Origin: Priestia koreensis
Lineage (GTDB): Bacteria; Bacillota; Bacilli; Bacillales; Bacillaceae_H
DNA: 64,000 nucleotides
Direction: 5' to 3'
NCBI RefSeq assembly: GCF_001274935.1
Contig: NZ_LILC01000032.1
Span: forward strand, 22,710-86,709
Positions 36,427 to 46,003 of the stretch are shown here, piece by piece. A program made the translations under genes and the position numbers. The notes beneath the pieces are model-generated. The model saw only the letters and a list, made by a program, of their open reading frames with translations, made no database searches and was not told the DNA's origin. Every line of letters begins with the position of its first letter. Position 1 is the stretch's first letter.

Positions 36427-37893
36427 TTATTTTTGACGCTCCTTAATACTTTGACGGGCTACTTCTCGATCATCGAAATCAAGTACCTCATCACCAATTA
36501 TTTGATATGTTTCATGACCTTTACCTGCGATCACGATCACATCGCCTTTTTCTGCTTTATTTACTGCATACTGAATGGCTTCTTTACGATCGGAAATGGT
36601 TACGTAGTTCGTTGATGTGATTCCAGCTGCCATTTCTTTTAAGATCTCATTCGGATCTTCGCTTCGTGGATTATCCGATGTAAGAATCGCCTCTGTGCTG
36701 TACGTTGCGGCAATGTTTGCCATAAGAGGTCGTTTCGTACGATCACGATCTCCCCCACATCCAACAATCATGTACACATTATTTTGGGCGAACTGCTGCA
36801 CCGTCTTTCCAACATTCTCAAGGCTATCCGGTGTGTGAGCATAATCAACCACTACGCTAAAGTCTTGATTTTCATCCACTACTTCAAAACGCCCCGGGAC
36901 GCCCTCCGTTTGCTCAATTACTGACACAATTGTTTGAAGAGCTACATTGGATACTAAGCAAGCTGCCGTTGCGGCAAGAACATTGTACACGCTGAACTTT
37001 CCAATCAGCTTCATTTGCACTGTTACAGTATCAAATGGTGTGATGAGTTCAAACGTTGTTCCGGCATTTGTCATTTGAATATTTTTTGCACGAACATCGC
37101 TTTCGTGATCAATTCCATATGTAACAACCGTCGCTGCAGTATTTCTCGTATATTCTTCAGAAGCTTTGTCATCTGCATTTAGAACGGCAAACTTTGGCTT
37201 CTTATGATTATAAGTATTGCCTAGTTGAGCAAACAGCAATCCTTTCGCACGGCGATAATCGTCCATTGTTTTATGATAATCCAAATGATCTTGTGTTAAG
37301 TTTGTAAACACCGCTACATCAAAATCACACCCGTGAACGCGGCCAAGATCTAATGCATGTGACGATACTTCCATCGCAGCCACTTCTACATTCTCTTGCA
37401 CCATTTGATGGAACGTTTGCTGAAGGGTAACGGATTCAGGCGTCGTATTTTTCACTTCGTATGACTGATCGCCAATACGAATTTCAATCGTACCAATTAA
37501 GCCGGTTTTTTGTTCATTTGCTTGAAAAATCTTTTCCATTACATGCGTAGTGGACGTTTTCCCATTTGTCCCTGTAACACCAATGAGATGAAGCTTTTGT
37601 GTTGGCTGCTCGTAAAAGCCATCTGCTAGAACCGCCATCGCACGCTTTGAATTTTTAACGATGATGACTGGAACGGATACATCTACGGGTCTTTCCGCAA
37701 TAATCGCTGCCGCTCCACTTTCTACTGCAAGCGTGGCAAAATCATGCCCATCGACCGTATATCCTTTCACACATACAAATAAGGATCCTTTTTTCACTTG
37801 GCGATGGTCCATCTCGATCGAGGTAATTTCAGCATTCTCTGTTGGTTTTATTGTAAAGTCGTGTAGGTAAGCTAAAAGTGATTGTAACTCCAT
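36427..37893 (-). CDS. murE: UDP-MurNAc-L-Ala-D-Glu:meso-diaminopimelate ligase
   Basis: It adds the third residue of the stem peptide. The ATP loop is GVTGTNGKTSTTH near residue 108, and the DNPRSEDP motif (residues about 406-413) marks the meso-diaminopimelate-specific form. Length 488 aa. It follows a probable terminator after spoVD, so it may have its own promoter, though none was obvious in the short gap. Confidence 0.97.
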   Translation of the reverse strand: MELQSLLAYLHDFTIKPTENAEITSIEMDHRQVKKGSLFVCVKGYTVDGHDFATLAVESGAAAIIAERPVDVSVPVIIVKNSKRAMAVLADGFYEQPTQKLHLIGVTGTNGKTSTTHVMEKIFQANEQKTGLIGTIEIRIGDQSYEVKNTTPESVTLQQTFHQMVQENVEVAAMEVSSHALDLGRVHGCDFDVAVFTNLTQDHLDYHKTMDDYRRAKGLLFAQLGNTYNHKKPKFAVLNADDKASEEYTRNTAATVVTYGIDHESDVRAKNIQMTNAGTTFELITPFDTVTVQMKLIGKFSVYNVLAATAACLVSNVALQTIVSVIEQTEGVPGRFEVVDENQDFSVVVDYAHTPDSLENVGKTVQQFAQNNVYMIVGCGGDRDRTKRPLMANIAATYSTEAILTSDNPRSEDPNEILKEMAAGITSTNYVTISDRKEAIQYAVNKAEKGDVIVIAGKGHETYQIIGDEVLDFDDREVARQSIKERQK

Positions 37894-37942
37894 CTTATCA
37901 TTTCCTCTCTTCTGTTAGCGATTAGCCATCTTCCATTTTACA

Positions 37943-37977
37943 GAAAAAGAAGCCCAGGGGAAATACCCCCAAGGCTT
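37943..37977 (-). terminator. Terminator between spoVD and murE
   Basis: The minus strand forms AAGCC-TT-GGGG...CCCC-TG-GGCTT followed by CTTTTTC. It would separate sporulation-specific spoVD expression from the vegetative mur genes. Confidence 0.7.
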
Positions 37978-37989
37978 ATATCATTATAA

Positions 37990-39909
37990 TTACTTTTCCC
38001 CCATATATATCCTGATTGTCGAACCTTCCTTAACTTTTGTCCCAGCGGCTGGTGCTTGACTTACGACTTTATCACCAGTTCCACTAACATCCAGCTTCAG
38101 GTTCACTAACTGCTCTTGCAGATCTTTTTTCGTCATTCCGACTAAATCGGGAGCTTCTAATACAGGGGTATCAAGCCATGTTAATTCTTTTTCTATTTGT
38201 TTGCTTCGCGGTTTTACACCGAGCGTACGCAGACTATCTTCCATCATTTTACCGACAATTGGAGCGGCAACGACGCCACCAAACTGAACGGTACCTTTTG
38301 GATTATCAACTGCTAAATAAATAATCAGCTCTGGATGGTCAGCAGGAGCAAAGCCGATAAAACTAACAATATAGTTATTTTCTAAATAACGACCGTTTTT
38401 CGCCTTTTGCGCCGTCCCTGTTTTCCCACCAACGCGGTAGCCATCGACAAACGCACCTTTACCGCTCCCTTTTGCCACTACGCTCTCTAATGCGTACCGA
38501 ACTTGTTTGGAAGTTGCTTCGGAAATAACCTTTCGTTTGGCTACCGGCGATTGTCGCTTAATGACTTTATTCGTTTTAGGATCAATCCATTCTTTTGCAA
38601 TATAAGGCTGATATAGCGTGCCTCCATTCACAGCTGCAGCAACTGCCGCCACTTGTTGAATGGGTGTCACTGCCACACCTTGACCGAAGGCTGTTGTAGC
38701 CTGTTCGATCGGACCGACTTTGTCTTTATTAAACAGAAGGCCTCTTCCTTCTCCTTGTAAATCAATGCCTGTTTTCTGACCGAAACCAAAGTCGTCAATA
38801 TATTTAAACAGCTTCTCTTTTCCTAATCGTTCGCCAAGCTCCACAAAACCAGGGTTACATGAGTTTTGAACGACTTCTAAAAATGTCTGTGAGCCGTGGC
38901 CTCCACGTTTCCAACAATGTAAAATGGTTCCGGCTACTTCTGTTGCTCCATCATCATAAAAGTGATCTTTTAATAAATCAACCTTTTTTTCTTGAAGTGC
39001 TGCCGCCAGTGTAATAATTTTGAATGTCGAACCCGGCTCATATGCACTCCATACGGGAAGATTTCGATTATAGACTTCCGATGGTACATTTCGGTAATTA
39101 TCGGGGTCAAACGTCGGTCGACTCGACATCGCCAAAATTTGTCCATTGTTCGGATTCATTGCAATAGCAATAACACCGTCGGGATTATAGGTTGCTTGTG
39201 CATTATCTAATTCGCGCTCCACAATCGTTTGAATACGCGAATCGATGGTCAGCTTCAAATCTAATCCATTAACAGGATTCGTATAATCATCTGCAATATC
39301 AGGCATTTTCTTCCCTTTTGCATCTGAGTAAAGCTGCACGTTTCCTCCCTCACCGCTAAGTTCATCTTCGTAGTAAGATTCAAGACCCATTAGACCTTGA
39401 TTATCAATTCCAGTGAAACCTAGTACGTGAGATAAGTAGCTCCCAAAAGGATAATAGCGTTTTGAATCTTCTCCAATATACACCCCTTTTAAGCCTAATG
39501 CACGTACTTCTTCCGCTTTTTTCGGAGATATTTTTCTTCCCTCTGGACTTATACGCTGAATTGACGTTGCTTTTGTAACTTCTTGATACGCTTTTTCCTT
39601 TGACATATTTAAGACGGCTGCTAACTTTTCCGCTGTTTTAACGGGATCTTCTACTTGACGAGGCATAACAAAGATTGTTGGCGCACTTTTATTTGTTGCT
39701 AATGCAACCCCGTTCCGGTCTAATATTTTCCCACGCTCAGGCTCAAACGGAATATTCCGGCTCCACAGCCCCTTCGCTTTTTCCGTCAGCATATCTCCCA
39801 AAGCAAATTGAACATATCCAAGTCGAACATCAATAATCGTAAATACTAAAATACCAATAACTAAAACAGTTAATAACCTTTTTCGCACAGTGACTCCTGA
39901 TACACGCAT
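37990..39909 (-). CDS. spoVD: Stage V sporulation protein D, penicillin-binding transpeptidase
   Basis: A class B penicillin-binding protein needed for spore cortex. There is one N-terminal membrane segment (residues 12-29), then a PBP dimerisation domain, the transpeptidase domain with Ser294 in PGSTFK, an SxN in VQNSCNPGF and the KTG of GGKTGTAQK, and one C-terminal PASTA domain (APDLVGMTKKDLQEQLVNLK). Length 639 aa. It pairs functionally with SpoVE. AAGGAGGG lies 11 bases before the ATG. Confidence 0.96.
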   Translation of the reverse strand: MRVSGVTVRKRLLTVLVIGILVFTIIDVRLGYVQFALGDMLTEKAKGLWSRNIPFEPERGKILDRNGVALATNKSAPTIFVMPRQVEDPVKTAEKLAAVLNMSKEKAYQEVTKATSIQRISPEGRKISPKKAEEVRALGLKGVYIGEDSKRYYPFGSYLSHVLGFTGIDNQGLMGLESYYEDELSGEGGNVQLYSDAKGKKMPDIADDYTNPVNGLDLKLTIDSRIQTIVERELDNAQATYNPDGVIAIAMNPNNGQILAMSSRPTFDPDNYRNVPSEVYNRNLPVWSAYEPGSTFKIITLAAALQEKKVDLLKDHFYDDGATEVAGTILHCWKRGGHGSQTFLEVVQNSCNPGFVELGERLGKEKLFKYIDDFGFGQKTGIDLQGEGRGLLFNKDKVGPIEQATTAFGQGVAVTPIQQVAAVAAAVNGGTLYQPYIAKEWIDPKTNKVIKRQSPVAKRKVISEATSKQVRYALESVVAKGSGKGAFVDGYRVGGKTGTAQKAKNGRYLENNYIVSFIGFAPADHPELIIYLAVDNPKGTVQFGGVVAAPIVGKMMEDSLRTLGVKPRSKQIEKELTWLDTPVLEAPDLVGMTKKDLQEQLVNLKLDVSGTGDKVVSQAPAAGTKVKEGSTIRIYMGEK

Positions 39910-40017
39910 TGATCAAGAACCCTCCTTCTATTAGGCTCGTTCTCAATATATATGCTTGTACAGGAGTCACTAGAACTGCGTCATAAGTTATGATTCCATC
40001 TTCGACATACCGCCTAA

Positions 40018-42204
40018 TTACTCTTGCGGCTCATCTTGTTTCTTTTTATCCTCTGTTTTCTCTTCTTTTGGCTTGTCTTCACCTGGACGACCAAGTTCTA
40101 CAATCAAGTAATCATTCTTTTTCACTGGTGATCCCGCCTTGAGGTTTTGTGATGTCACATACCCATCTCCAACACGACTTGGCTTTAGCTCAAGCATATT
40201 TGAAAAGCGTAGTACGTCACGATAAGACCATCCGGTAAGGTTTGGCATTGTTAGATCACCGTTCGTTCGTAAAAATACTTTTTCCCCTTTTATCAGTCTC
40301 TCTCCTGAAAGATCTTGGTCTTCTACTTGATTTCCTTTACCAACAAGGATCGGTTTAAGGCCCTTGTCCTTCAGATCTTTGACTGCTTCTTCTGCAGGTT
40401 CTCCGACGTAGCTGTTTACATTTACGCCTATCTCAGCCGGTGGGTCGTTTTGTTCTTTTTTTGTTTCTTCTGGATCGATCTTCAAGTATTGAAGACTATT
40501 TTTCATCACTGACTTAAACAGTAGAGCAGAAGGAGCTGATCCAGCTTCTTGTGGTGTGAGCTTCGGCTTTTTCACCGCCACGTAGACAATCAATTTCGGA
40601 TCGTCTTTTGGAGCAAATCCCATAAATGAGAAGATGTTTTTACCATGACCAAACTGATACCCTTTCCCATTGTCTTTTGGAATTTGTGCGGTTCCTGTTT
40701 TGCCAGCCACATCATAGCCTGGAATGGCAAAAGTTTGTCCTGTTCCATGCTCAGATGTTACTACTTTCTCAAGCTCATCTAGTACCTTTTTCGCCGTATC
40801 ACCAGTGACAGGCTGTCCGACTTCTGTTGGCTTATGCTCTTCTACCACTTTATTTGTGGAAGGGTCCACTACTTTTTTAATTACATATGGCTTCATCATC
40901 TTTCCACCGTTCGCAATAGCTGTTGCTCCTTGAATTTGTTGAATCGGTGAAATGAGAGAGCCCTGACCGAATGCCGTCGTCAGCTGATCACGTTTGTACT
41001 TATACGAAATAATCCCTGACTTTTCCCCCGGTATATCAATGCCCGTCTTTTGATCAAGTCCGAATTTATGAAGGTAGCTTCGGTAACGATCCGCCCCGAG
41101 GCGATCAGCCAGCATAGCAAAAGCCACGTTTGAGGAACGCTGCACGCCTTCATCAAACGTAATCGGTCCCCAACCCGTTCGATTATGATCGCGAATAGGC
41201 GCAGAATTAGGGACATTGTAAACGCCAGATTGATACAATTCAGATCCGTGGAAGACCCCTTCTTGAATCGCCGCCGCTAACGTAAAGATTTTCATCGTCG
41301 ATCCCGGCTCAAAAGGCATGAGTGCCTCGTTCGCGTAATTTTGAATGTCTCGTATGTTTGGATCAAAACTTGGACGATTTCCCATCCCTAGAATTTCACC
41401 TGTTTTCGGATTTGCGACGATGACAATCGCCTTCTCTGGTTCATACTCTTTCGCCACATTATTAAGCGCATCTTCTACGAACGTCTGAATTTGTTCATCA
41501 AGCGTTAAGTAAATATTGTCACCATTTTTAGGGGCTTTAATAGACTCTTTTGGATTCGGAAGCTTAAGTCCATTTTGAGCACTTTCGTATTTCACGTAGC
41601 CGTCTGACTCCGTCAGCTGCTTATCGAAAATTTCTTCAATACCCATTTTCCCAATAATCTTTCCTGCTTCATTCTTTTGGGCATACCCAATAATATGGGA
41701 CGCGAATACGCCATTTGGATAAAAACGCTTAGAATCTTGAATAAAAGCAATACCGGGAAGCATGAGATTTTCAATCTTCGTTTTGACACTATGAGAAATA
41801 TCTCGTCCTTTTGATCCTAACTCAACTTGGATACGACCCTTTTTCGATAAACGTTCTTCTAAATCATCTTGATCCATCTTTAAAATAGGGGCTAACTTCT
41901 CAGCCGTCTTTTCCGGATTTTTCACGTAATTAGATTGTTTTTTATCTAAGATCGCTACAACCGTGTAAGCCCCCGTATCTTCTGCAACAGGCTTTCCTTT
42001 TCGGTCGTAGATCGTTCCGCGATGTCCTTCAATGGTAGCTTGACGCGTATATTTTTTTTGGGCAATAGGCGCAAGCGTTTCTCCCTCAGCTTTCCCTGTT
42101 GCTTGTATGTAGAAAAAACGCACGGCTAATATAAAAAAGAGCAAGGCAAATATTAAAATTAATATCGCTGCTCCCGTATTAATATTTTTATTCTTTGGAA
42201 ACAT
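40018..42204 (-). CDS. pbpB: Penicillin-binding protein 2B, septal transpeptidase
   Basis: Vegetative division transpeptidase acting with FtsL, DivIB and FtsW. It has one membrane segment (residues 12-34), the transpeptidase active site PGSTMK (Ser302, Lys305), RSSNVAF, and KTGTAQ, followed by two PASTA repeats and a charged Lys/Glu tail. Length 728 aa. It starts just after ftsL (five bases apart). It is a paralogue of spoVD next to it; the two are told apart by the second PASTA repeat and the ftsL neighbour. Confidence 0.95.
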   Translation of the reverse strand: MFPKNKNINTGAAILILIFALLFFILAVRFFYIQATGKAEGETLAPIAQKKYTRQATIEGHRGTIYDRKGKPVAEDTGAYTVVAILDKKQSNYVKNPEKTAEKLAPILKMDQDDLEERLSKKGRIQVELGSKGRDISHSVKTKIENLMLPGIAFIQDSKRFYPNGVFASHIIGYAQKNEAGKIIGKMGIEEIFDKQLTESDGYVKYESAQNGLKLPNPKESIKAPKNGDNIYLTLDEQIQTFVEDALNNVAKEYEPEKAIVIVANPKTGEILGMGNRPSFDPNIRDIQNYANEALMPFEPGSTMKIFTLAAAIQEGVFHGSELYQSGVYNVPNSAPIRDHNRTGWGPITFDEGVQRSSNVAFAMLADRLGADRYRSYLHKFGLDQKTGIDIPGEKSGIISYKYKRDQLTTAFGQGSLISPIQQIQGATAIANGGKMMKPYVIKKVVDPSTNKVVEEHKPTEVGQPVTGDTAKKVLDELEKVVTSEHGTGQTFAIPGYDVAGKTGTAQIPKDNGKGYQFGHGKNIFSFMGFAPKDDPKLIVYVAVKKPKLTPQEAGSAPSALLFKSVMKNSLQYLKIDPEETKKEQNDPPAEIGVNVNSYVGEPAEEAVKDLKDKGLKPILVGKGNQVEDQDLSGERLIKGEKVFLRTNGDLTMPNLTGWSYRDVLRFSNMLELKPSRVGDGYVTSQNLKAGSPVKKNDYLIVELGRPGEDKPKEEKTEDKKKQDEPQE

Positions 42205-42209
42205 ACCGC

Positions 42210-42575
42210 TTACTCCTGAACCACTTTCACGTTATTTTCGTTCAAGTCTAGTCCAAGCTCTTTTGCTTTTGCCCAAATACGCTCATACGTGCTTAATTCT
42301 GTTACTTCTTGCTTTAACTCTTTGTTGACGCGAGTTTGACTGTCAACATTTTTTTCTAACCCCTGAATTTCAGCATTGACGCTATAAAGCGATGCCTGAT
42401 TCGAAACGATTTCTACTGAGCCCCAAACAGTTGCGGCAGCAAGTCCAAGCCAAAGGACCCTCTCACCCAACGTAATGCGACGCTTCTTTTTCGTAAGTGT
42501 TTTTGGTGCCTTTTGCGGCTGCTGTGGTTGATATTGTATGTGCTGTTCATTTACTTTATAAGCTACATTTGCCAA
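42210..42575 (-). CDS. ftsL: Cell division protein FtsL
   Basis: A small bitopic protein (121 aa) with a basic cytoplasmic part (TKKKRRITLGER), one membrane segment (about residues 37-57) and a leucine-zipper-like coiled coil. It forms a complex with DivIC and DivIB. The start is TTG at 42575, after GGAGGAGAATCGG. In B. subtilis FtsL is unstable and can limit division; that is family knowledge. Confidence 0.93.
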   Translation of the reverse strand: MANVAYKVNEQHIQYQPQQPQKAPKTLTKKKRRITLGERVLWLGLAAATVWGSVEIVSNQASLYSVNAEIQGLEKNVDSQTRVNKELKQEVTELSTYERIWAKAKELGLDLNENNVKVVQE

Positions 42576-42595
42576 CCGATTCTCCTCCTTTTAGT

Positions 42596-43543
42596 CTATT
42601 TTTGTTTTGTTTTCACCTTTTCTGCTATACGAAGCTTCGCTGAGCGAGCACGTTTGTTATGCTCAATTTCTTCATCAGAAGGCAAAATGGGCTTTCGCGT
42701 AACTAATTTTAGCGGTGGCTGAAATTCGTCTGGAATGATTGGTAGTCCTGGAGGAAGAGGCGGTAAGCTGCTTGCTTCCTTAAAGGTTACCTTGCAAATA
42801 CGATCTTCTAGAGAATGGAACGTAATAACGCTAATACGTCCAGAAGGCTTGGTCATCTCAATCGCTTGTTCAATCGCATCTTTGAATACCCCAAGTTCGT
42901 CATTTACCGCAATACGAATAGCCTGGAAAATTCGCTTTGCTGGGTGACCTCCTGTTCTTCTTGCTGGAGCAGGGATTCCTTCTTTAATAATTTCTACTAG
43001 TTCCAAGGTTGTTTCAATTTTTTTCTTTTCACGATACGCTTCAATTTTTCGGGCAATCTGCTTGGAGAACTTTTCTTCCCCGTACTTAAAGAAAATTCCT
43101 ACTAGCCTTTCATACGGCCATTCATTCACCACATCATACGCTGACAGCGATGCGTGTTGATCCATTCTCATATCGAGAGGTGCATCATGGTGGAAGCTAA
43201 AGCCTCTTTCTGGTGTATCGAGCTGCGGAGAAGAAACACCTAAATCGAATAACACTCCGTCAACTTCTGTAATACCTCTTTCTAATAACTGTTCTTTTAA
43301 AAAGCGGAAATTGCTTTTAATTAAAATAACACGGTCCATGTATGGCGCTAACTTTTGTCTAGCATTTTCAATGGCAACATCATCTTGATCAAATGCAATG
43401 AGCTTACCATGTTCTGATAACTGCTTGACAATATATTCACTATGACCTGCCCCGCCTAAGGTACAGTCTACATAGATTCCGTCTGGATTAATATTCAAAC
43501 CTTCTGCCGCTTCTTTTAATAAAACTGTTGTATGATTGAACAA
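42596..43543 (-). CDS. rsmH: 16S rRNA (cytosine-1402-N4)-methyltransferase
   Basis: SAM-dependent MraW-family enzyme acting on 16S rRNA in the 30S subunit. The SAM motif is VDCTLGGAGHSEYI near residue 25, followed by LFDLGVSSPQLDTPERGFSF (family signature) and the late VITFHSLEDRI. Length 315 aa. It begins at TTG (43543), five bases after AGGTG. In B. subtilis it is preceded by mraZ; here it is the first gene after a non-coding gap with a possible promoter. Confidence 0.95.
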   Translation of the reverse strand: MFNHTTVLLKEAAEGLNINPDGIYVDCTLGGAGHSEYIVKQLSEHGKLIAFDQDDVAIENARQKLAPYMDRVILIKSNFRFLKEQLLERGITEVDGVLFDLGVSSPQLDTPERGFSFHHDAPLDMRMDQHASLSAYDVVNEWPYERLVGIFFKYGEEKFSKQIARKIEAYREKKKIETTLELVEIIKEGIPAPARRTGGHPAKRIFQAIRIAVNDELGVFKDAIEQAIEMTKPSGRISVITFHSLEDRICKVTFKEASSLPPLPPGLPIIPDEFQPPLKLVTRKPILPSDEEIEHNKRARSAKLRIAEKVKTKQK

Positions 43544-43869
43544 CGTGACACCTACTTTAAACGTAATAAATTATGTGATCGTAAAGCCAATCTCATTATG
43601 TAAAGTTTCCAACTTCTCGCATAAATATGGCTTTTTATATTATATATCAAAATCCAACATAATTTCAGCTTTTTCTACATAGAAAACGTAGATTTTTGTC
43701 AGATTTTAATGCTATTAAATAAAATGACATATTTGACATCCATACATAACATTTTAGGGGAATGTTTACAGCAAAAATTCCAACCGTGTACTTTACCCAC
43801 TTTAAAAAGTAAGAAACCTTTTTTGATTATTTTTTCTTCTGTATTTCCCCTAATTCTTCTAAACAAAAT
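43544..43869 (-). other. Non-coding gap at the usual mraZ position
   Basis: The stretch between bshC and rsmH is AT-rich, has no open frame resembling MraZ, and shows no array of TGGGN boxes typical of MraZ operators (only a single GTGGGTAAAG at about 43791-43800, minus strand). It carries a possible sigma-A promoter for rsmH-ftsL-pbpB at its downstream end. Confidence 0.75.
43639..43668 (-). promoter_or_regulatory. Possible sigma-A promoter of rsmH-ftsL-pbpB
   Basis: On the minus strand CTGAAA (43663-43668) and TATAAT (43639-43644) are 18 bases apart, about 95 bases before the rsmH start. Confidence 0.55.
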
Positions 43870-43895
43870 AAAATCCTGCTAAAGAGCAGGATTTT
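43870..43895 (-). terminator. Rho-independent terminator of bshC
   Basis: The stem AAAATCCTGCT / AGCAGGATTTT with a short loop lies directly after the bshC stop, with a T-rich 3' flank on the minus strand. Confidence 0.88.
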
Positions 43896-43896
43896 A

Positions 43897-45516
43897 TTAT
43901 AGACAAACGGCTTTTAATTTATGATTAAATTCGACGTGAACTTCTAGTAATTGCGATACAAAGTCCATTCCGTATTGATTCAAATAATAAGCTACATTCC
44001 ATGTACGCTCCTGTGGACCGCCACTTGGAGTAAGAGCATTCTCAATTAACGTATATTTATTTAAAACCGTTTCATGTTTTTTCAGCTGTTCAGACTCGAC
44101 AATTTTTTGAGCAGTATTTAGCTGATTTTGAATGATATTGCGATTTTTTTCTAAGAGTTTTTCGAGGCGCTGATCCTCTTTCAGCACATTCGTTCTTAAC
44201 AATTGATGCGCAGACTCAATTTCTTGTTTTGCTTGTTCAAAGTAATTTGCGTACGGATAGGTTACTTCTTCACTGAGCCATTTTTCACGATATGCGCCTA
44301 GTCCGTTTTGAAGCACCTCTGTTAGATCAAGCTGGACATCTTCCAATGCTTTTCGCACAGAACGCTCAACGATCACGTACGAAAGACGAGGCATCACAGG
44401 AGGCATGCGGAAACCAAACAGTTCAAAAGCCTGCTTAAGCTCAGCCCAATAAGCTACTTCCCCAGGACCTGCAATAAAAGCTAGTGTCGGCAGTACAAAC
44501 TCTTGCATCAGTGGTCTTGTCACCACGTTATTACTGAGAAGATGGGGCTCGGTATGCGCAATATACAACAACTCTTCTTTTGTTAGCTGCACTTCGCCAT
44601 TTTTACCCGCAAATCCTTCTGCCGTGCGCTCTAGCAGAATGCGCTCATTCTGATGAGAATAAAAAAGATGAGCCGTTTCCGGTGCAACATCGATCGTTTT
44701 TTTATACCCTGCTTCAACTTTGGACTGCTGATCCCCTACCTTCTCTGACAGCTTCATATTTTCCTCAATAAGCTGAACGAAAAAAGGTGATTCAAGCTTT
44801 CGAAGTTCTGGGGAAGCTGCGTCCATTAGAATTAACCCTGTATGAGCAAACAATTGGGCAATCATACGCGCAAAAAATTCTGTATACGTACGAGACGATT
44901 GCAGGCACGATTGAATAAATGAACGCACTTCTTTTGTATGGTTCGTTTCACCCCATACTTTGAAGATGTCATCTATCCACGTTCTGACTAACTCTTGCGT
45001 CATCTCCGTATCAGAAACCATTTTCTTCTCTGCAAGCTTTTCTTTGACTGCTTTTTTCACCATACGGCCATTTTGCTCGACAAATACATGGTTAACCTCG
45101 GCAAAGTCATGATCTTCACCGGCAATCCAGAAAACAGGTAAAACGGGTGAACCAAGCGCCTGTTCCTGCTCTTTTGCGAGTTTTAAGATCGAGATAATTT
45201 TATGAATGGTATATAGGGGGCCCGTTAGTACACCTGCTTGCTGCCCACCTACTACTACTGTTGTCGACGAATCATTCAACTTTCGGATGTTGGCAAGCGT
45301 TTGTTCTGAAGAACCGACGGATGAATTGTATGGAAGCAGATAATCAATTAGCTCCTTACGAGGATAATGCTGCTCCTTGATATCTTGCTGTCGACATCGA
45401 AACAAGTCTGTTTGAGCAATGTCATAATGAAAAAAAGAAGAGACATCTTTTTCCCCATTTACGTAATCTGTTGTTAATTTATTCAGTGACGACAAAGCGA
45501 CGTCAATAGTTTCCAT
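43897..45516 (-). CDS. bshC: Bacillithiol biosynthesis cysteine-adding enzyme BshC
   Basis: This enzyme (YllA) adds cysteine to GlcN-malate to complete bacillithiol. The 539-residue protein has a Rossmann-type core with VVGGQQAGVLTGPLYT near residue 86 and PVFWIAGEDHDFAEVNHV near residue 146, and a long C-terminal coiled coil near residues 430-500. It lies upstream of the division cluster as in B. subtilis. A terminator follows it. Confidence 0.95.
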   Translation of the reverse strand: METIDVALSSLNKLTTDYVNGEKDVSSFFHYDIAQTDLFRCRQQDIKEQHYPRKELIDYLLPYNSSVGSSEQTLANIRKLNDSSTTVVVGGQQAGVLTGPLYTIHKIISILKLAKEQEQALGSPVLPVFWIAGEDHDFAEVNHVFVEQNGRMVKKAVKEKLAEKKMVSDTEMTQELVRTWIDDIFKVWGETNHTKEVRSFIQSCLQSSRTYTEFFARMIAQLFAHTGLILMDAASPELRKLESPFFVQLIEENMKLSEKVGDQQSKVEAGYKKTIDVAPETAHLFYSHQNERILLERTAEGFAGKNGEVQLTKEELLYIAHTEPHLLSNNVVTRPLMQEFVLPTLAFIAGPGEVAYWAELKQAFELFGFRMPPVMPRLSYVIVERSVRKALEDVQLDLTEVLQNGLGAYREKWLSEEVTYPYANYFEQAKQEIESAHQLLRTNVLKEDQRLEKLLEKNRNIIQNQLNTAQKIVESEQLKKHETVLNKYTLIENALTPSGGPQERTWNVAYYLNQYGMDFVSQLLEVHVEFNHKLKAVCL

Positions 45517-45618
45517 GAAAGAACTTCCTTTCTTCTGTCAAATAACACTCATAGAGTTTTGATCTAAATTCATTATCCATATTGTGTTTCTATTCGTCTA
45601 GTGACACGCTTTCACTTT

Positions 45619-46002
45619 TTAAATACGTGCTACAACGCCATAGATAGCAAACGCTGCATACCCTACTGTGAACAACAAAAAGTTCACGCGCCAAAAACCC
45701 TTCCAAATTCGTCTTAGCTGAATGTCCTGCTTATATTTCCAATGCAAAAGAAATAACATGATAGCTGTTAATAAAAGCACTAAGCAAATAGCCCATAAGT
45801 ATGATTTTCCCCAAATAACATATGTAGCATGATACACAGAACCAATCAGAAAAATCGTGGTCACGTCCACCGAAATTCGAAAGGACCTTAAATTATTTTT
45901 CGTTACTTTTCGAAAAACAATGTATGACAGTAAAAAAGCTAAAAATGGTACCGTTACAAAAGTAGCGATCACCCCAGCGAAGAAACTTCCCAATTGTATC
46001 AT
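45619..46002 (-). CDS. DUF3397-like membrane protein
   Basis: A protein of 127 aa with four to five hydrophobic segments and a charged loop (HWKYKQDIQLRRIWKGFWR). Small proteins of this kind are often found between bshC and panE in Bacillus, and I believe this is the DUF3397 family; that assignment is from memory of the family. Function unknown. The start lies one base after the panE stop, so the pair is probably co-transcribed. Confidence 0.75.
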   Translation of the reverse strand: MIQLGSFFAGVIATFVTVPFLAFLLSYIVFRKVTKNNLRSFRISVDVTTIFLIGSVYHATYVIWGKSYLWAICLVLLLTAIMLFLLHWKYKQDIQLRRIWKGFWRVNFLLFTVGYAAFAIYGVVARI

Positions 46003-46003
46003 C

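Noticed and set aside
39910..40017. Sigma-E promoter upstream of spoVD
   Set aside because: GCATATATATTG resembles a -10 but deviates from CATACANT and has no suitable -35.
43544..43896. Possible degenerate mraZ
   Set aside because: Minus-strand frames in this gap give no MraZ-like peptide; one GTGGGTAAAG alone is not evidence of an operator array.
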